From Pseudomonadota bacterium (GTDB lineage Bacteria; Pseudomonadota; Alphaproteobacteria; Acetobacterales; Acetobacteraceae), in assembly GCA_021805565.1 (NCBI GenBank), contig JAJZFA010000043.1, forward strand, positions 62,001 through 126,000: a DNA stretch of 64,000 nt, in the 5' to 3' direction. The translations under genes were made by a program, and so were the position numbers. The notes below the pieces were generated by a model. The model was not told the origin of the DNA and did no database searches. It saw only the letters and a list, made by a program, of their open reading frames with translations. Shown one piece after another: positions 1 to 7,920 of this stretch (its first letter is position 1; every line of letters starts with the position of its first letter).

Positions 1-1115
1 ATCTTGGTGATCGCCAGCAGCGGCACGGCCAGGATCGCGCCCGGAATCCCCCACATCCAGTACCAGAAAATCAGCGCTAGGATCAGCGCTACCGGATTCA
101 AGGTGAAGCGCCGGGCCAATAGCATGGGGGTGACGAACTCGCCTTCGATCAGGTGGATGCCGAAATACAGCCCGACCGGCAGAACCGCCCACCAGGTGAC
201 ACCCAGCGACAGCACGCTCACCAACAGGAAGATAACGACCCCGGCCATCGCGCCCAGGATCGGGACGAAGTTCAGCACAAGGGCGACCGCACCCCACAGC
301 ACGGGGTTGGCGACGCCGCATGCCCACATCGCGCAGCCCGTGGCGATGCCCACCACCGCGTTGATGCACGACACCGTCACCAAATAGGCCGATACATCGC
401 GTTCGATATGCAGCGACAACTCGACGGCCTGACGCTTGTCGCGGAAGCGCGGCAGGATTTCCACCATGCGGCGCAGAAAGGTTTCGCCGGAAACCAGCAG
501 GTAGAACAGCACCAGCAAAGTCGATAAAATGCCGGACGTGACGGTCGCCGAACTGGACAATACAGCGCCGACCATGCTCATCGGCCGGATCGCCGGTCCC
601 GCGGCCGCGGGTTCGGCATCGCCGGTCAGGCCCTCGACCTGTTTCAGCATGTGCTGCATCGCGTCGATGGGCGCGTGCAGGAAGCCGAGACCGTCCTTCA
701 GTTTCGCGAACGCTTCCGGCAATTTGCCCGCCCATGCGGCGGCGGGACCGGCCAACAGGCTGATGGTGCCCCCGAAGGCCGCCAGCACCAGCAGCACCGA
801 AAGCAAGGCGCCGATGCCGCGCGGTATGCGAATATCTTCTAGCAAACGGACCAGCGGTTGCAGCAGCAGCTTCAGGACGATGGCAAGCACCACGGGCAAT
901 ACGATTTCGGCGGCGACATACAGCACGGCCATGAAGGCGATCAGGAACAGGCCGCCCAGGAAGATCGTTTTAGGATCGGACGGCAACGGCATCTCGTCGG
1001 CTTCCTCGGCGGCGGGACGGAAGGTTTTCTTCTCCGTCACCGAACCGGAGGTTTGCTCGCGGGTGATGTCGTCCTTGGTTTCGCTCACCGCGACGAATTC
1101 CTGACGGGTTTCCAT
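1..1115 (-). CDS. AI-2E family transporter (PerM-like permease), 3' end cut by window edge
   Basis: Reading the minus strand from the ATG at 1115 gives an open frame of about 371 codons that runs off the left edge without a stop. It has an acidic, hydrophilic N-terminus of about 45 residues, then hydrophobic segments starting near IFLGGLFLIAFMAVLYVAAE, a soluble middle part, and a C-terminal membrane block containing the phrases LNFVPILGAMAGV and IHLIEGEFVTPMLLARR, typical of the AI-2E/PerM permease family. Members are inner-membrane proteins of about 350-400 residues; some act as Na+(Li+)/H+ antiporters or exporters, but the substrate cannot be told here. The gene follows the DUF1194 gene on the same strand with a gap of about 40 bp, so the two may be co-transcribed. 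No strong ribosome binding site precedes the chosen ATG. Confidence 0.85.
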   Translation of the reverse strand, partial: METRQEFVAVSETKDDITREQTSGSVTEKKTFRPAAEEADEMPLPSDPKTIFLGGLFLIAFMAVLYVAAEIVLPVVLAIVLKLLLQPLVRLLEDIRIPRGIGALLSVLLVLAAFGGTISLLAGPAAAWAGKLPEAFAKLKDGLGFLHAPIDAMQHMLKQVEGLTGDAEPAAAGPAIRPMSMVGAVLSSSATVTSGILSTLLVLFYLLVSGETFLRRMVEILPRFRDKRQAVELSLHIERDVSAYLVTVSCINAVVGIATGCAMWACGVANPVLWGAVALVLNFVPILGAMAGVVIFLLVSVLSLGVTWWAVLPVGLYFGIHLIEGEFVTPMLLARRFTLNPVALILALIFWYWMWGIPGAILAVPLLAITK

Positions 1116-1156
1116 GGCGATCAGGCGGTCTTCGCTGGTTTCTGCTGGCGTGTCGG

Positions 1157-1777
1157 TCAGACGATCGGTCCCTTGATCTCGCGTGTCAGTTTCTGCCGCA
1201 TGGCTTCGGTGAAATCCTTATAGTCGCGACACGTTACAGCGAAGGCGCCGGCTCCGCCGATCACTTCCCTGGTATAAAATGCCAGCAGGTCCGGTTCCTC
1301 ATGCAGGATGCACAGGCCGTTGATGGTAATATCCGCCGCCACCATCCGGTCGCGCACCGGACCGGGTGCGATGCCGTCGTTGGACCTGCCGTCGCCGATC
1401 ACGTTGACGATGTTTCGCCGGGGGATGGCGGGAACCTTGGCGAGCAGGGTCAAGGACGCCAGCAACGCTTCGCCGATCGCGGTTTGGCCGGCCTTGACGG
1501 TGCGCGGCATGTTGTCCAGCCCGTCCGCGAAGTCAGCCAGATCCGCCGCCGTGGCGATCATGGTCCACCCGGTAACGATGTCCTGCTGGCCGGCTCCGGA
1601 CCACAGCAGCAGCGACAGGATACTGGCCCCGGTCAGCCCGGCTGCAACCGTTGGGTCGCGCAAGGCGGCCGCCATGCCGCCCGCGATCAGCCCGAATTCC
1701 TCATACGTGACGCTGGCCGATCCATCCACCGCCAGTACCATCGCCAGGTCCACATGATCCATTGGTTTGCGCGCCAT
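1157..1777 (-). CDS. DUF1194 domain-containing protein (von Willebrand A-like fold)
   Basis: This 206-residue protein matches the DUF1194 family, relatives of von Willebrand A domains. Near the N-terminus it has a D-G-S-A-S metal-ion-dependent adhesion (MIDAS-like) motif in LAMVLAVDGSASVTYEEF. Further on are an AIGEAL stretch and RRNIVNVIGDGRSNDG, the expected central strand and Asp-containing turn. Homologues are often exported, but I find no signal peptide after this start, and none of the three frames upstream offers a convincing one. The function of the family is unknown. The gene is transcribed toward the AI-2E permease. The roughly 280 bp upstream (1778-2061) hold only a 57-codon minus-strand frame ending near 1800, which I do not trust as a gene. 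Confidence 0.75.
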   Translation of the reverse strand: MARKPMDHVDLAMVLAVDGSASVTYEEFGLIAGGMAAALRDPTVAAGLTGASILSLLLWSGAGQQDIVTGWTMIATAADLADFADGLDNMPRTVKAGQTAIGEALLASLTLLAKVPAIPRRNIVNVIGDGRSNDGIAPGPVRDRMVAADITINGLCILHEEPDLLAFYTREVIGGAGAFAVTCRDYKDFTEAMRQKLTREIKGPIV

Positions 1778-2061
1778 CCGGTTTACCGCAACCGACTATG
1801 CCGGAACCCACGCGGTTCGTGGTAGTCCCGGTGCCAGACCGATACTCTGGCGAAAGTCCCACAGCCCATGCGGAACGACCCCGATCGCCGCGGCGACGCT
1901 GAACGCGCACGGGATCGCTGCTGCCGAGACCCTGGTCTCGAACCTGGTAGCGCGGCCAAGCCGAACCATGACGTCCCGCGGCCCGATTGCAAGCCCGCGT
2001 TACACTGGATTCGGCGGCACGCCGTGCCGGTGTGCGGCCAGCGGATCGATTGGCACCCCGA

Positions 2062-3651
2062 ATGACGTCGCGCGGTGCTGCTCTGGTTCAATCGTCCCCG
2101 CTTCGGGCCGCCATCCGTCATGCCGCGGGATGGCCCGCGACGAGCGGCCTGTGCGTCATACTGCTGGCGCCGCTGCTTGTCGTCGATGTGCCGCCGCTGC
2201 TGGATTATCCCAACCACCTGGCCCGAGCCTTCATCCTGGCGTCGTTGCCGGGCGATGCGGTCCTGGCTCGGTTCTATGCGCCGCACTGGACAATTATTCC
2301 GAATCTGGCGCTCGATCTGCTTGCGCTGCCGCTTATGCGCGTTCTGCCGGTCCACGTTGCCGGGCGCCTGCTGATCGCGCTGGCCGTCCTGCTGCCGGTG
2401 CTTGGCGCCGTCGCCTACAACGCAGTCCTGACAGCGCGAAAGCCTGTTCGCTGGTGGGTGCTGGCGTCCGGTATCGTCGCGTACAATGGCTGCGTCCTGT
2501 ACGGCTTTCTTAATTTCGAGATATCGTTGGGCCTGGCCCTGTTGCTGGCCGCTGCCTGGCTTCGCTGGCGGGATGCAAGGCCCGTGGCGTCGGTCGCCCT
2601 GGCGGTCGCCGGCGCCCTGGCCTTGTTCGCCTGCCACCTGATGGGCCTGGTGTTCTACTTCATGCTGATTGGCGGTGCGGAACTGGCGCATCTTTACCCG
2701 CTTCGCAACGGCCGGTGCGTGGGGGCGGTGTTGGCGCGCGGGCTGGTGCTGGCAGCGGTCGCCGTCCCGCCCGTCGCGCTGTATGCCGCGTCCGATCTGC
2801 GGCACCTGGGCGGCGATGCGCGATATTTGGCCTTGGGTCCGAAGCTGGCGCAAATCATGCTGAATTTCACCAACTACGACCGGCCCTTGGACATGGCGGC
2901 GGCCATGCTTGTCATGGCTGTCCCGCTGTCCGGGCTGGCGCTGCGGTGGTGCCGGGTGCCGGGTCCCGCCGCCTGGACGATAGGGATGCTGTCGATTGCA
3001 TTCATCGCGGTTCCATCTTCCTGGAAGGGCACTTTTTTCATCGATGCCCGTTTTGCCATCATGCTGGGGTTCATGCTGTTCGCCGGCGTCGTCCCGGATA
3101 CCTTTCCAGACCGGATACGGCGCCCCGTCATCGCTGTTCTCACCCTGATTTTCGTTGCGCGCATGACGGTGCTGACCACCGCGTTTGTGTCCCACCGAAC
3201 CGACCTCGCGGACCTGCGCGCGGTTTTGGCGCCGGTTCAACCAGGACAGGCAATCTATTTCGCCAGTGTCAGCAAACAAGAGGCCCCGGCATACTGGGAC
3301 GCCAACCCGCACTGGCGCGAAATCGCCAATGGTCAGCGGGTCGATCTTCATCTGGGCGCGCTGGCCCTGATCGAGCATCGCGCCTTCTGGCCGTTCGAAT
3401 TCGACAATCCATCCCAGCAGCCGATCGAAACGCGGCAACCCTATCGCGACCTGGCCGAACGCGTCGGCGAGGTGCCGGATCGGCAGCGGACCATTGCCGC
3501 CAATCTCTGCGGGTTCGACGATGTTCTGCTGCTGGAAGCCGACGCTTTGCCTGGCCTGCCGGACGGACGGTTCCGGCTGCTGGCGCAATCGGGATTTGCC
3601 GCGCTCTACGCCGTTACGCAGTGTCAACCAGGCCCGTCAACCGGCGGATAG
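2062..3651 (+). CDS. Polytopic membrane protein of unknown function
   Basis: From the ATG at 2062 the product is 529 residues. The first two thirds are strongly hydrophobic, with roughly ten predicted membrane segments; the first (SGLCVILLAPLLVV) leads into a conserved-looking loop VPPLLDYPNHLARAFILAS. The last 150 residues are soluble and rich in Trp, His and Arg (for example HREIAN-like and FWPFEFDNPSQQP stretches). This layout, many helices followed by a periplasmic-looking C-terminal domain, resembles lipid-linked glycosyltransferases of the GT-C type, but I cannot identify a catalytic motif and do not assign the function. A TTG at 1987 would add 25 residues rich in Arg; the ATG is preferred. 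It stands alone on the plus strand and converges on the M20 hydrolase, 19 bp away. Confidence 0.7.
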   Translation: MTSRGAALVQSSPLRAAIRHAAGWPATSGLCVILLAPLLVVDVPPLLDYPNHLARAFILASLPGDAVLARFYAPHWTIIPNLALDLLALPLMRVLPVHVAGRLLIALAVLLPVLGAVAYNAVLTARKPVRWWVLASGIVAYNGCVLYGFLNFEISLGLALLLAAAWLRWRDARPVASVALAVAGALALFACHLMGLVFYFMLIGGAELAHLYPLRNGRCVGAVLARGLVLAAVAVPPVALYAASDLRHLGGDARYLALGPKLAQIMLNFTNYDRPLDMAAAMLVMAVPLSGLALRWCRVPGPAAWTIGMLSIAFIAVPSSWKGTFFIDARFAIMLGFMLFAGVVPDTFPDRIRRPVIAVLTLIFVARMTVLTTAFVSHRTDLADLRAVLAPVQPGQAIYFASVSKQEAPAYWDANPHWREIANGQRVDLHLGALALIEHRAFWPFEFDNPSQQPIETRQPYRDLAERVGEVPDRQRTIAANLCGFDDVLLLEADALPGLPDGRFRLLAQSGFAALYAVTQCQPGPSTGG

Positions 3652-3670
3652 TTCAGCCGCGGGTGCGCCG

Positions 3671-4873
3671 TCAGCCCTTCGCCAGGATCGCCGCCGCCGC
3701 GTCGGCGAACACCTGACACCCCAGAACGATATCCTCGTCGCGGGTGTTTTCGCTGTAATGGTGGCTGATACCGCCGATGCTGGGAACGAACAGCATGGCC
3801 GACGGCAGCATTTGCGACAAAATTTGCGCGTCGTGGCCGGCCCCGGATGGCATGGGTTGATGCAGCCCCGGCGCATGCGATTGCGCCGCCGCCGTCAGCG
3901 CATGCTGAAATCCCGAATCCATCGCGCTCGGCGCCGTTGTGCTGCGGTACGCGACGCTGACCTCGCACGGGCCTTTCGCGGCCTCGGCCAGCAACTCGTT
4001 GAGTGTGGCATCCAGGGCGTCCAGGGTCGCCGGATCGGTGTCGCGGAACTGGAACACCAGTTCGGCACCGCCGGGAACGATGCTGGCCGCGCCCGGATCG
4101 AGCCGGATGTCGCCGGTCGTCCAGACCGTGCGCGGGCCGGCGATGGCCGGGAAGCGGTCCTCGATCCCGGCAACCAGCTTCACCAGCGCGACCCCGGCAT
4201 CCTTGCGCGCCGCCATGCGGGTGGTGCCGGCATGATTTTGCTGACCCTTAAACTGAATGCGATACCGGCGGCTGCCGACGATCGCGGTGACGATGCCCAG
4301 GCGCAAATGATGGTCTTCCAGGTCTGAACCTTGTTCGATATGTGCCTCCAGGTAGCCGCGATAGCGCGCGGTATCCACCTTCTGGCGCGGCCGGCCGGAA
4401 AACCCGGCCTGACGCAGTGCGTCGCGCAGGGACGTGCCGGTTTCGCGGTTGGCGCAAACGTCGATTTCCTGTTCGGTCAGCAGCCCGCAAAACGACCGGC
4501 TGCCGATGAAGGACCCGAAATGGCCTTCTTCGTCCGCCCATGTGGCGACATCGATCCCGCGGCCGAGGGTGCGGGCGGTTTCCAGGCCATAGATGACGCC
4601 CATCGCGCCATCCAGCCACCCGGCGTGGTTCTGCGTTTCCATGTGGCTACCGGTGAGCAGCTTGCGCCCCGGCGTCGGATCCCGGCCATAGACGTTGCCG
4701 ATGCCATCGATCGATGTGTCCAACCGAGCTTCGGTGAGCCGCCCGGCGAGCCAGTGACGGGCCTCGATGTCCTGGGGCGAGAAGGTCGGCCGGTGAACAC
4801 CGGTTTTGTATTTGCCAATCTCGCGCGCCGCGTAGAGGTCTTTCAGCAAACGGTCGCCGTCGATCGCGGGCAT
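3671..4873 (-). CDS. M20 family Zn-dependent hydrolase (allantoate amidohydrolase / N-carbamoyl-L-amino-acid hydrolase type)
   Basis: The 400-residue protein has the layout of the hydantoinase/carbamoylase amidase branch of peptidase family M20, dimetal enzymes that cleave N-carbamoyl amino acids, ureidoglycine-type compounds or allantoate to release CO2 and ammonia. Visible motifs: TGSHMETQNHAGWLDGAMGV (His77, Asp88), ADEEGHFG (Glu115/Glu116, base and metal ligand), EAHIEQG (His178) and NHAGTT in the lid domain. Length is normal. In most relatives the first motif reads H-x-D; here it is H-M-E, so the Asp that orients the metal-bound His is Glu, and the following Asn-His-Ala-Gly-Trp is also unusual. 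It is encoded opposite the aminotransferase genes and next to a NIPSNAP gene on the same strand, which fits a role in amino-acid derivative breakdown. The substrate is not predictable. Confidence 0.85.
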   Translation of the reverse strand: MPAIDGDRLLKDLYAAREIGKYKTGVHRPTFSPQDIEARHWLAGRLTEARLDTSIDGIGNVYGRDPTPGRKLLTGSHMETQNHAGWLDGAMGVIYGLETARTLGRGIDVATWADEEGHFGSFIGSRSFCGLLTEQEIDVCANRETGTSLRDALRQAGFSGRPRQKVDTARYRGYLEAHIEQGSDLEDHHLRLGIVTAIVGSRRYRIQFKGQQNHAGTTRMAARKDAGVALVKLVAGIEDRFPAIAGPRTVWTTGDIRLDPGAASIVPGGAELVFQFRDTDPATLDALDATLNELLAEAAKGPCEVSVAYRSTTAPSAMDSGFQHALTAAAQSHAPGLHQPMPSGAGHDAQILSQMLPSAMLFVPSIGGISHHYSENTRDEDIVLGCQVFADAAAAILAKG

Positions 4874-4972
4874 GCACGAGCTCCTTGGTCACGGCCGCAG
4901 TGCACCATATTTAGGCCGGGTCCGTCCAGCCACGCGAAACCGGGGCGATGGCGCCCCGATGGCGCGGATGTG

Positions 4973-5299
4973 CTACTGAACGGCGGAATAAGGGGTCGGA
5001 CCGAGGATGTAATTCGTCACCTTGGCGACGATCGGGCCGTTTTCCTCGGTTTTGGCGCGGGCGGCGTGCCATTCCGGGTCCGCCGCGAAGGCGTTCCACT
5101 TCGTCTCCCGGTCGGCGAGGGACTCCCATGCCAGCATATAATAGAGTGTCATGTTCGACTCGCCGATCAGCGTGGTCCAGAAACCGGCCTGCTTGATGCC
5201 GTGCCGCTCCCAGATTTTCAGCGTGGTGGTGCTGAAACGCTTGTTCAGGTCCGGCAGGCGGCCGGGGACACATTCGTAAATGCGCAGTTCGTAGATCAT
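4973..5299 (-). CDS. NIPSNAP family protein
   Basis: From the ATG at 5299, preceded by a good GGGAGG site, the product is 108 residues and begins MIYELRIYECVPGRLPDL, the classic opening of the NIPSNAP family, small ferredoxin-like alpha/beta-barrel domains. A second conserved stretch is GFWTTLIGESNMTLYYMLAW, followed by the typical W-x-A-F-x-x-D-P-E-W block. Bacterial single-domain NIPSNAPs are usually found beside catabolic genes for amino acids, aromatics or terpenoids, but no defined reaction is established for them. The long in-frame extension to 5383 is rejected because the ribosome binding site and homology both fit 5299. It lies about 100 bp upstream of the M20 hydrolase on the same strand, so joint expression is likely, and it is divergent from the aminotransferase pair. 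Confidence 0.85.
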   Translation of the reverse strand: MIYELRIYECVPGRLPDLNKRFSTTTLKIWERHGIKQAGFWTTLIGESNMTLYYMLAWESLADRETKWNAFAADPEWHAARAKTEENGPIVAKVTNYILGPTPYSAVQ

Positions 5300-5458
5300 G
5301 GTTTCCCTCCCATGGGTTACACCGCCATACTGTGCGGCGATCGCGGCTGGGCGACAAGATGCGCGGCGCTTTCGCGCGTCCATTTGGTTGCCGCCGCCGT
5401 CGCCGCGCTTTACAACCCGCCGCCTGTTTCAAAAATCCGTCTCCTGCCGGGAACCGTC

Positions 5459-6661
5459 ATGTCTCTCACCGCCGAACGCCTCGACCGAATCCAGCCCAGC
5501 CTGACCATCGCGATTTCCACGGTCGCCCGCCGGATGATCGCCGAGGGCAAGAACGTCATCAGCCTGTCGCAGGGGGAGCCGGATTTCGATACCCCCCGCA
5601 ACATCAAGGACGCCGCGATCCGGGCGCTGGAAAATGGCGAGACAAAATACACCGATGTGTCGGGCACCCAAACGCTGCGCAAGGCGGTCGCTGAGAAATT
5701 CCGCCGCGATTCCGGCATCGACTACAAGCCGGAGGAAATCATCGTTTCCACCGGCGCCAAGCAGGTGTTGTTCAACTGCATGGTCGCCACGCTGAACCCC
5801 GGCGATGAGGTCGTCATTCCCAGCCCCTGCTGGGTCAGTTATCCGGATATCGTCACCCTGGCCGACGGCAAGCCTGTCCTGGTGCCCTGCGGCCAGAACA
5901 ACGGCTTCCGGCTGCGCGCCGAAGACCTGGAAGCGGCGATTACGCCGAAAACGCGCTGGTTCATGCTGAACAATCCCTGCAACCCCACTGGCGCGGCCTA
6001 TAGCGCGGACGACCTCAAGCCGATTTGCGAGGTGCTGATGCGCCATCCGCATGTCTGGGTGCTGACCGACGATATATACGACAAGCTGGCCTATAACGGC
6101 TTCAAGCCCGGCACGATCGTGGCCGTGGAACCTCGCCTGAAAGACCGCACGCTGACAGTGCATGGCGTGTCCAAATCCTATGCCATGACCGGCTGGCGCA
6201 TCGGTTTCGCCGGCGGCCCCGTCGCCTTGATCAAGGCGATGGACAAGCTGCAAAGCCAGTCCACGTCCAACCCCAACTCCATCGCCCAGGCCGCCGCCGC
6301 CGAAGCCCTGCTCGGTCCGCAAGACACGGTCGAGGCAATGCGCGCGGTGTTCGAACAGCGCCGCGACATGGTGGTGGAAATGCTCAACCGGGCGCCGGGA
6401 ATGCAGTGCGGCACGCCGGACGGGGCGTTCTACGTCTATCCGTCGATCCATGGCTGCATCGGCAAAACCAGCAAGGGCGGCGTGGCGATCAAGGACGATG
6501 AGGCGTTCGCGCTGACGCTGCTGGCCGAGGAAGGCGTCGCCACCGTCCATGGCGCGGCGTTCTGCTACCCCGGCTATATCCGCATCAGCTATGCCAACGC
6601 GACGGAGGAACTGAAGGAAGCCTGCATCCGTATTCAACGCTTCTGCCAGGGCCTGCACTGA
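5459..6661 (+). CDS. Class I pyridoxal-phosphate aminotransferase (aspartate aminotransferase family), first of tandem pair
   Basis: The 400-residue product is a fold-type I PLP aminotransferase of the aspartate/aromatic group. Key features: SLSQGEPDFDTP near residues 36-45, NNPCNPTGA around 171-179 (Asn that contacts the cofactor), TDDIYDKLAY around 203-212 (Asp pairing with the pyridine N), GVSKSYAMTGWR with the Schiff-base Lys at 239, and the C-terminal Arg in GYIRISYA that binds the substrate carboxylate. Start chosen at the ATG 5459 because homology begins there; the open frame extends far upstream without meaning. The stop is separated from the next aminotransferase by a single base, so the two are almost certainly translated from one mRNA. 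The true amino donor is unknown; many close relatives are annotated only as PLP-dependent aminotransferases. Confidence 0.9.
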   Translation: MSLTAERLDRIQPSLTIAISTVARRMIAEGKNVISLSQGEPDFDTPRNIKDAAIRALENGETKYTDVSGTQTLRKAVAEKFRRDSGIDYKPEEIIVSTGAKQVLFNCMVATLNPGDEVVIPSPCWVSYPDIVTLADGKPVLVPCGQNNGFRLRAEDLEAAITPKTRWFMLNNPCNPTGAAYSADDLKPICEVLMRHPHVWVLTDDIYDKLAYNGFKPGTIVAVEPRLKDRTLTVHGVSKSYAMTGWRIGFAGGPVALIKAMDKLQSQSTSNPNSIAQAAAAEALLGPQDTVEAMRAVFEQRRDMVVEMLNRAPGMQCGTPDGAFYVYPSIHGCIGKTSKGGVAIKDDEAFALTLLAEEGVATVHGAAFCYPGYIRISYANATEELKEACIRIQRFCQGLH

Positions 6662-6662
6662 C

Positions 6663-7865
6663 ATGCCCGGTTTCGCCAAGCGCCTGAGCGGTGTTTCGCT
6701 GGCCGCCAGCGTCCAGATGACGATCAAGGCGCGCGCGCTGAAGGATGCCGGCAAGCCGGTGATCACCCTGACGACGGGCGAACCCAATTTCGACAGCCCG
6801 CCGCATGCGATCGAGGCCGCACACCGGGCGGCGCTGGCCGGCGACACAAAATACCCGCCGCAGGATGGCACGCGGGCACTGAAGGAAGCGATCCAGCGGA
6901 AATTCAGGCGCGATTCGGGGCTGGATTATGCTCTGGACGAAATCAGCGTCGGCAACGGCGGCAAACAAAGCCTGTTCAACGCCATCATGGCCACGGTCGA
7001 TCCGGGCGACGAGGTGGTCATCCCGGTGCCGTCGTGGATCGCCTACGCGCAAATGGTGGAACTGTGCGAGGGCGTGCCGATCCTGGTGAATTGCCCGCAG
7101 AATAACGGCTTCAAACCGCGCGCCGAGGATATCGACGCGGCGATCGGGCCGCGCACGAAATGGCTGATCCTGAACAACCCGAACAATCCGACGGGTGCGT
7201 GCTGTTCGGCCGCCGAGATCGCTGACATCGCCGCCGTCATGCGAAAGCATCCGCATGTCTGGATTCTGTCGGACGATATGTATGAACATCTGGTGTTCGA
7301 CGGCTTCCAGCATGCGACATTCGCTCAGGTGGCGCCGGATCTGAAGGACCGGACGTTGACGGTGACGGGCGTGTCGAAGACCTATGCGATGACGGGCTGG
7401 CGCGTTGGTTTCGCGGGCGGACCGAAGGCTCTGATCAAGGCGATGACCGTCATGCAGGGGCAGGCAACGGCTGGAATTTCCACCGTTGGTCAGGCCGCGG
7501 CGGCGGCGGCTCTGGACGGACCGCGCGACGGCGTCGATGCACAGATCGTCGCCTACAAGCGGCGCCGCGATCTGGCGGTGGATATGCTGAACGCGGCGAA
7601 AGGCATCAGTTGCCACAAGCCGGAAGGCGCCTTCTACGTGTTTCCCAATGTGGCCGGGTGTCTGGGCAAGACCACCACGGGTGGCCGCGTGCTGCACACG
7701 GATGAGGATGTCTGTCTGGCATTGCTGGAGGAACATTACGTCGCCACCGTGCACGGGGCGGCTTATCACATGAGCCCGTTCCTGCGTATCAGCACCGCCA
7801 CGGCGGACGATGAATTGCTGGAAGGGCTGCGGCGCATCCAGACATTTTGCGAGGGATTGCGCTGA
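6663..7865 (+). CDS. Class I pyridoxal-phosphate aminotransferase, second of tandem pair
   Basis: A second 400-residue fold-type I aminotransferase, colinear with the gene before it: same length, Schiff-base Lys again at 239 (GVSKTYAMTGWR), TTGEPNFDSP at 37-46, NNPNNPTGA near 171-179 and SDDMYEHLVF near 203-212, with almost no gaps over the whole length. The pair therefore looks like a tandem duplication that has since diverged. Differences cluster in the regions that face substrate (for example SYPDIV versus AYAQMV, and SKG versus TTGG near the C-terminus), which suggests different substrates rather than simple redundancy. The gene starts one base after the previous stop. An MHS-type symporter starts 55 bp downstream, which makes uptake plus transamination of the same compound plausible. 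Confidence 0.9.
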   Translation: MPGFAKRLSGVSLAASVQMTIKARALKDAGKPVITLTTGEPNFDSPPHAIEAAHRAALAGDTKYPPQDGTRALKEAIQRKFRRDSGLDYALDEISVGNGGKQSLFNAIMATVDPGDEVVIPVPSWIAYAQMVELCEGVPILVNCPQNNGFKPRAEDIDAAIGPRTKWLILNNPNNPTGACCSAAEIADIAAVMRKHPHVWILSDDMYEHLVFDGFQHATFAQVAPDLKDRTLTVTGVSKTYAMTGWRVGFAGGPKALIKAMTVMQGQATAGISTVGQAAAAAALDGPRDGVDAQIVAYKRRRDLAVDMLNAAKGISCHKPEGAFYVFPNVAGCLGKTTTGGRVLHTDEDVCLALLEEHYVATVHGAAYHMSPFLRISTATADDELLEGLRRIQTFCEGLR

Positions 7866-7920
7866 GGACAGCTTGTGCCCATTCCCACCGCGACCGCCCA
7901 TTGAACCGAGGTTATAGGGT

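Noticed and set aside
1800-1976. 57-codon minus-strand frame (MVRLGRATRFETRV start, PHGLWDFR near the end)
   Set aside because: No ribosome binding site or recognisable family; might be a membrane-protein remnant but support is too thin.
1783-3627. 614-codon minus-strand open frame opposite the membrane protein gene
   Set aside because: Gln/Arg-rich antisense shadow of a GC-rich gene; no domain, no hydrophobic core; the opposite strand makes a coherent membrane protein.
4331-5458. Long plus-strand open frame in front of the first aminotransferase
   Set aside because: It runs antisense through the M20 and NIPSNAP genes; aminotransferase homology begins only at 5459.
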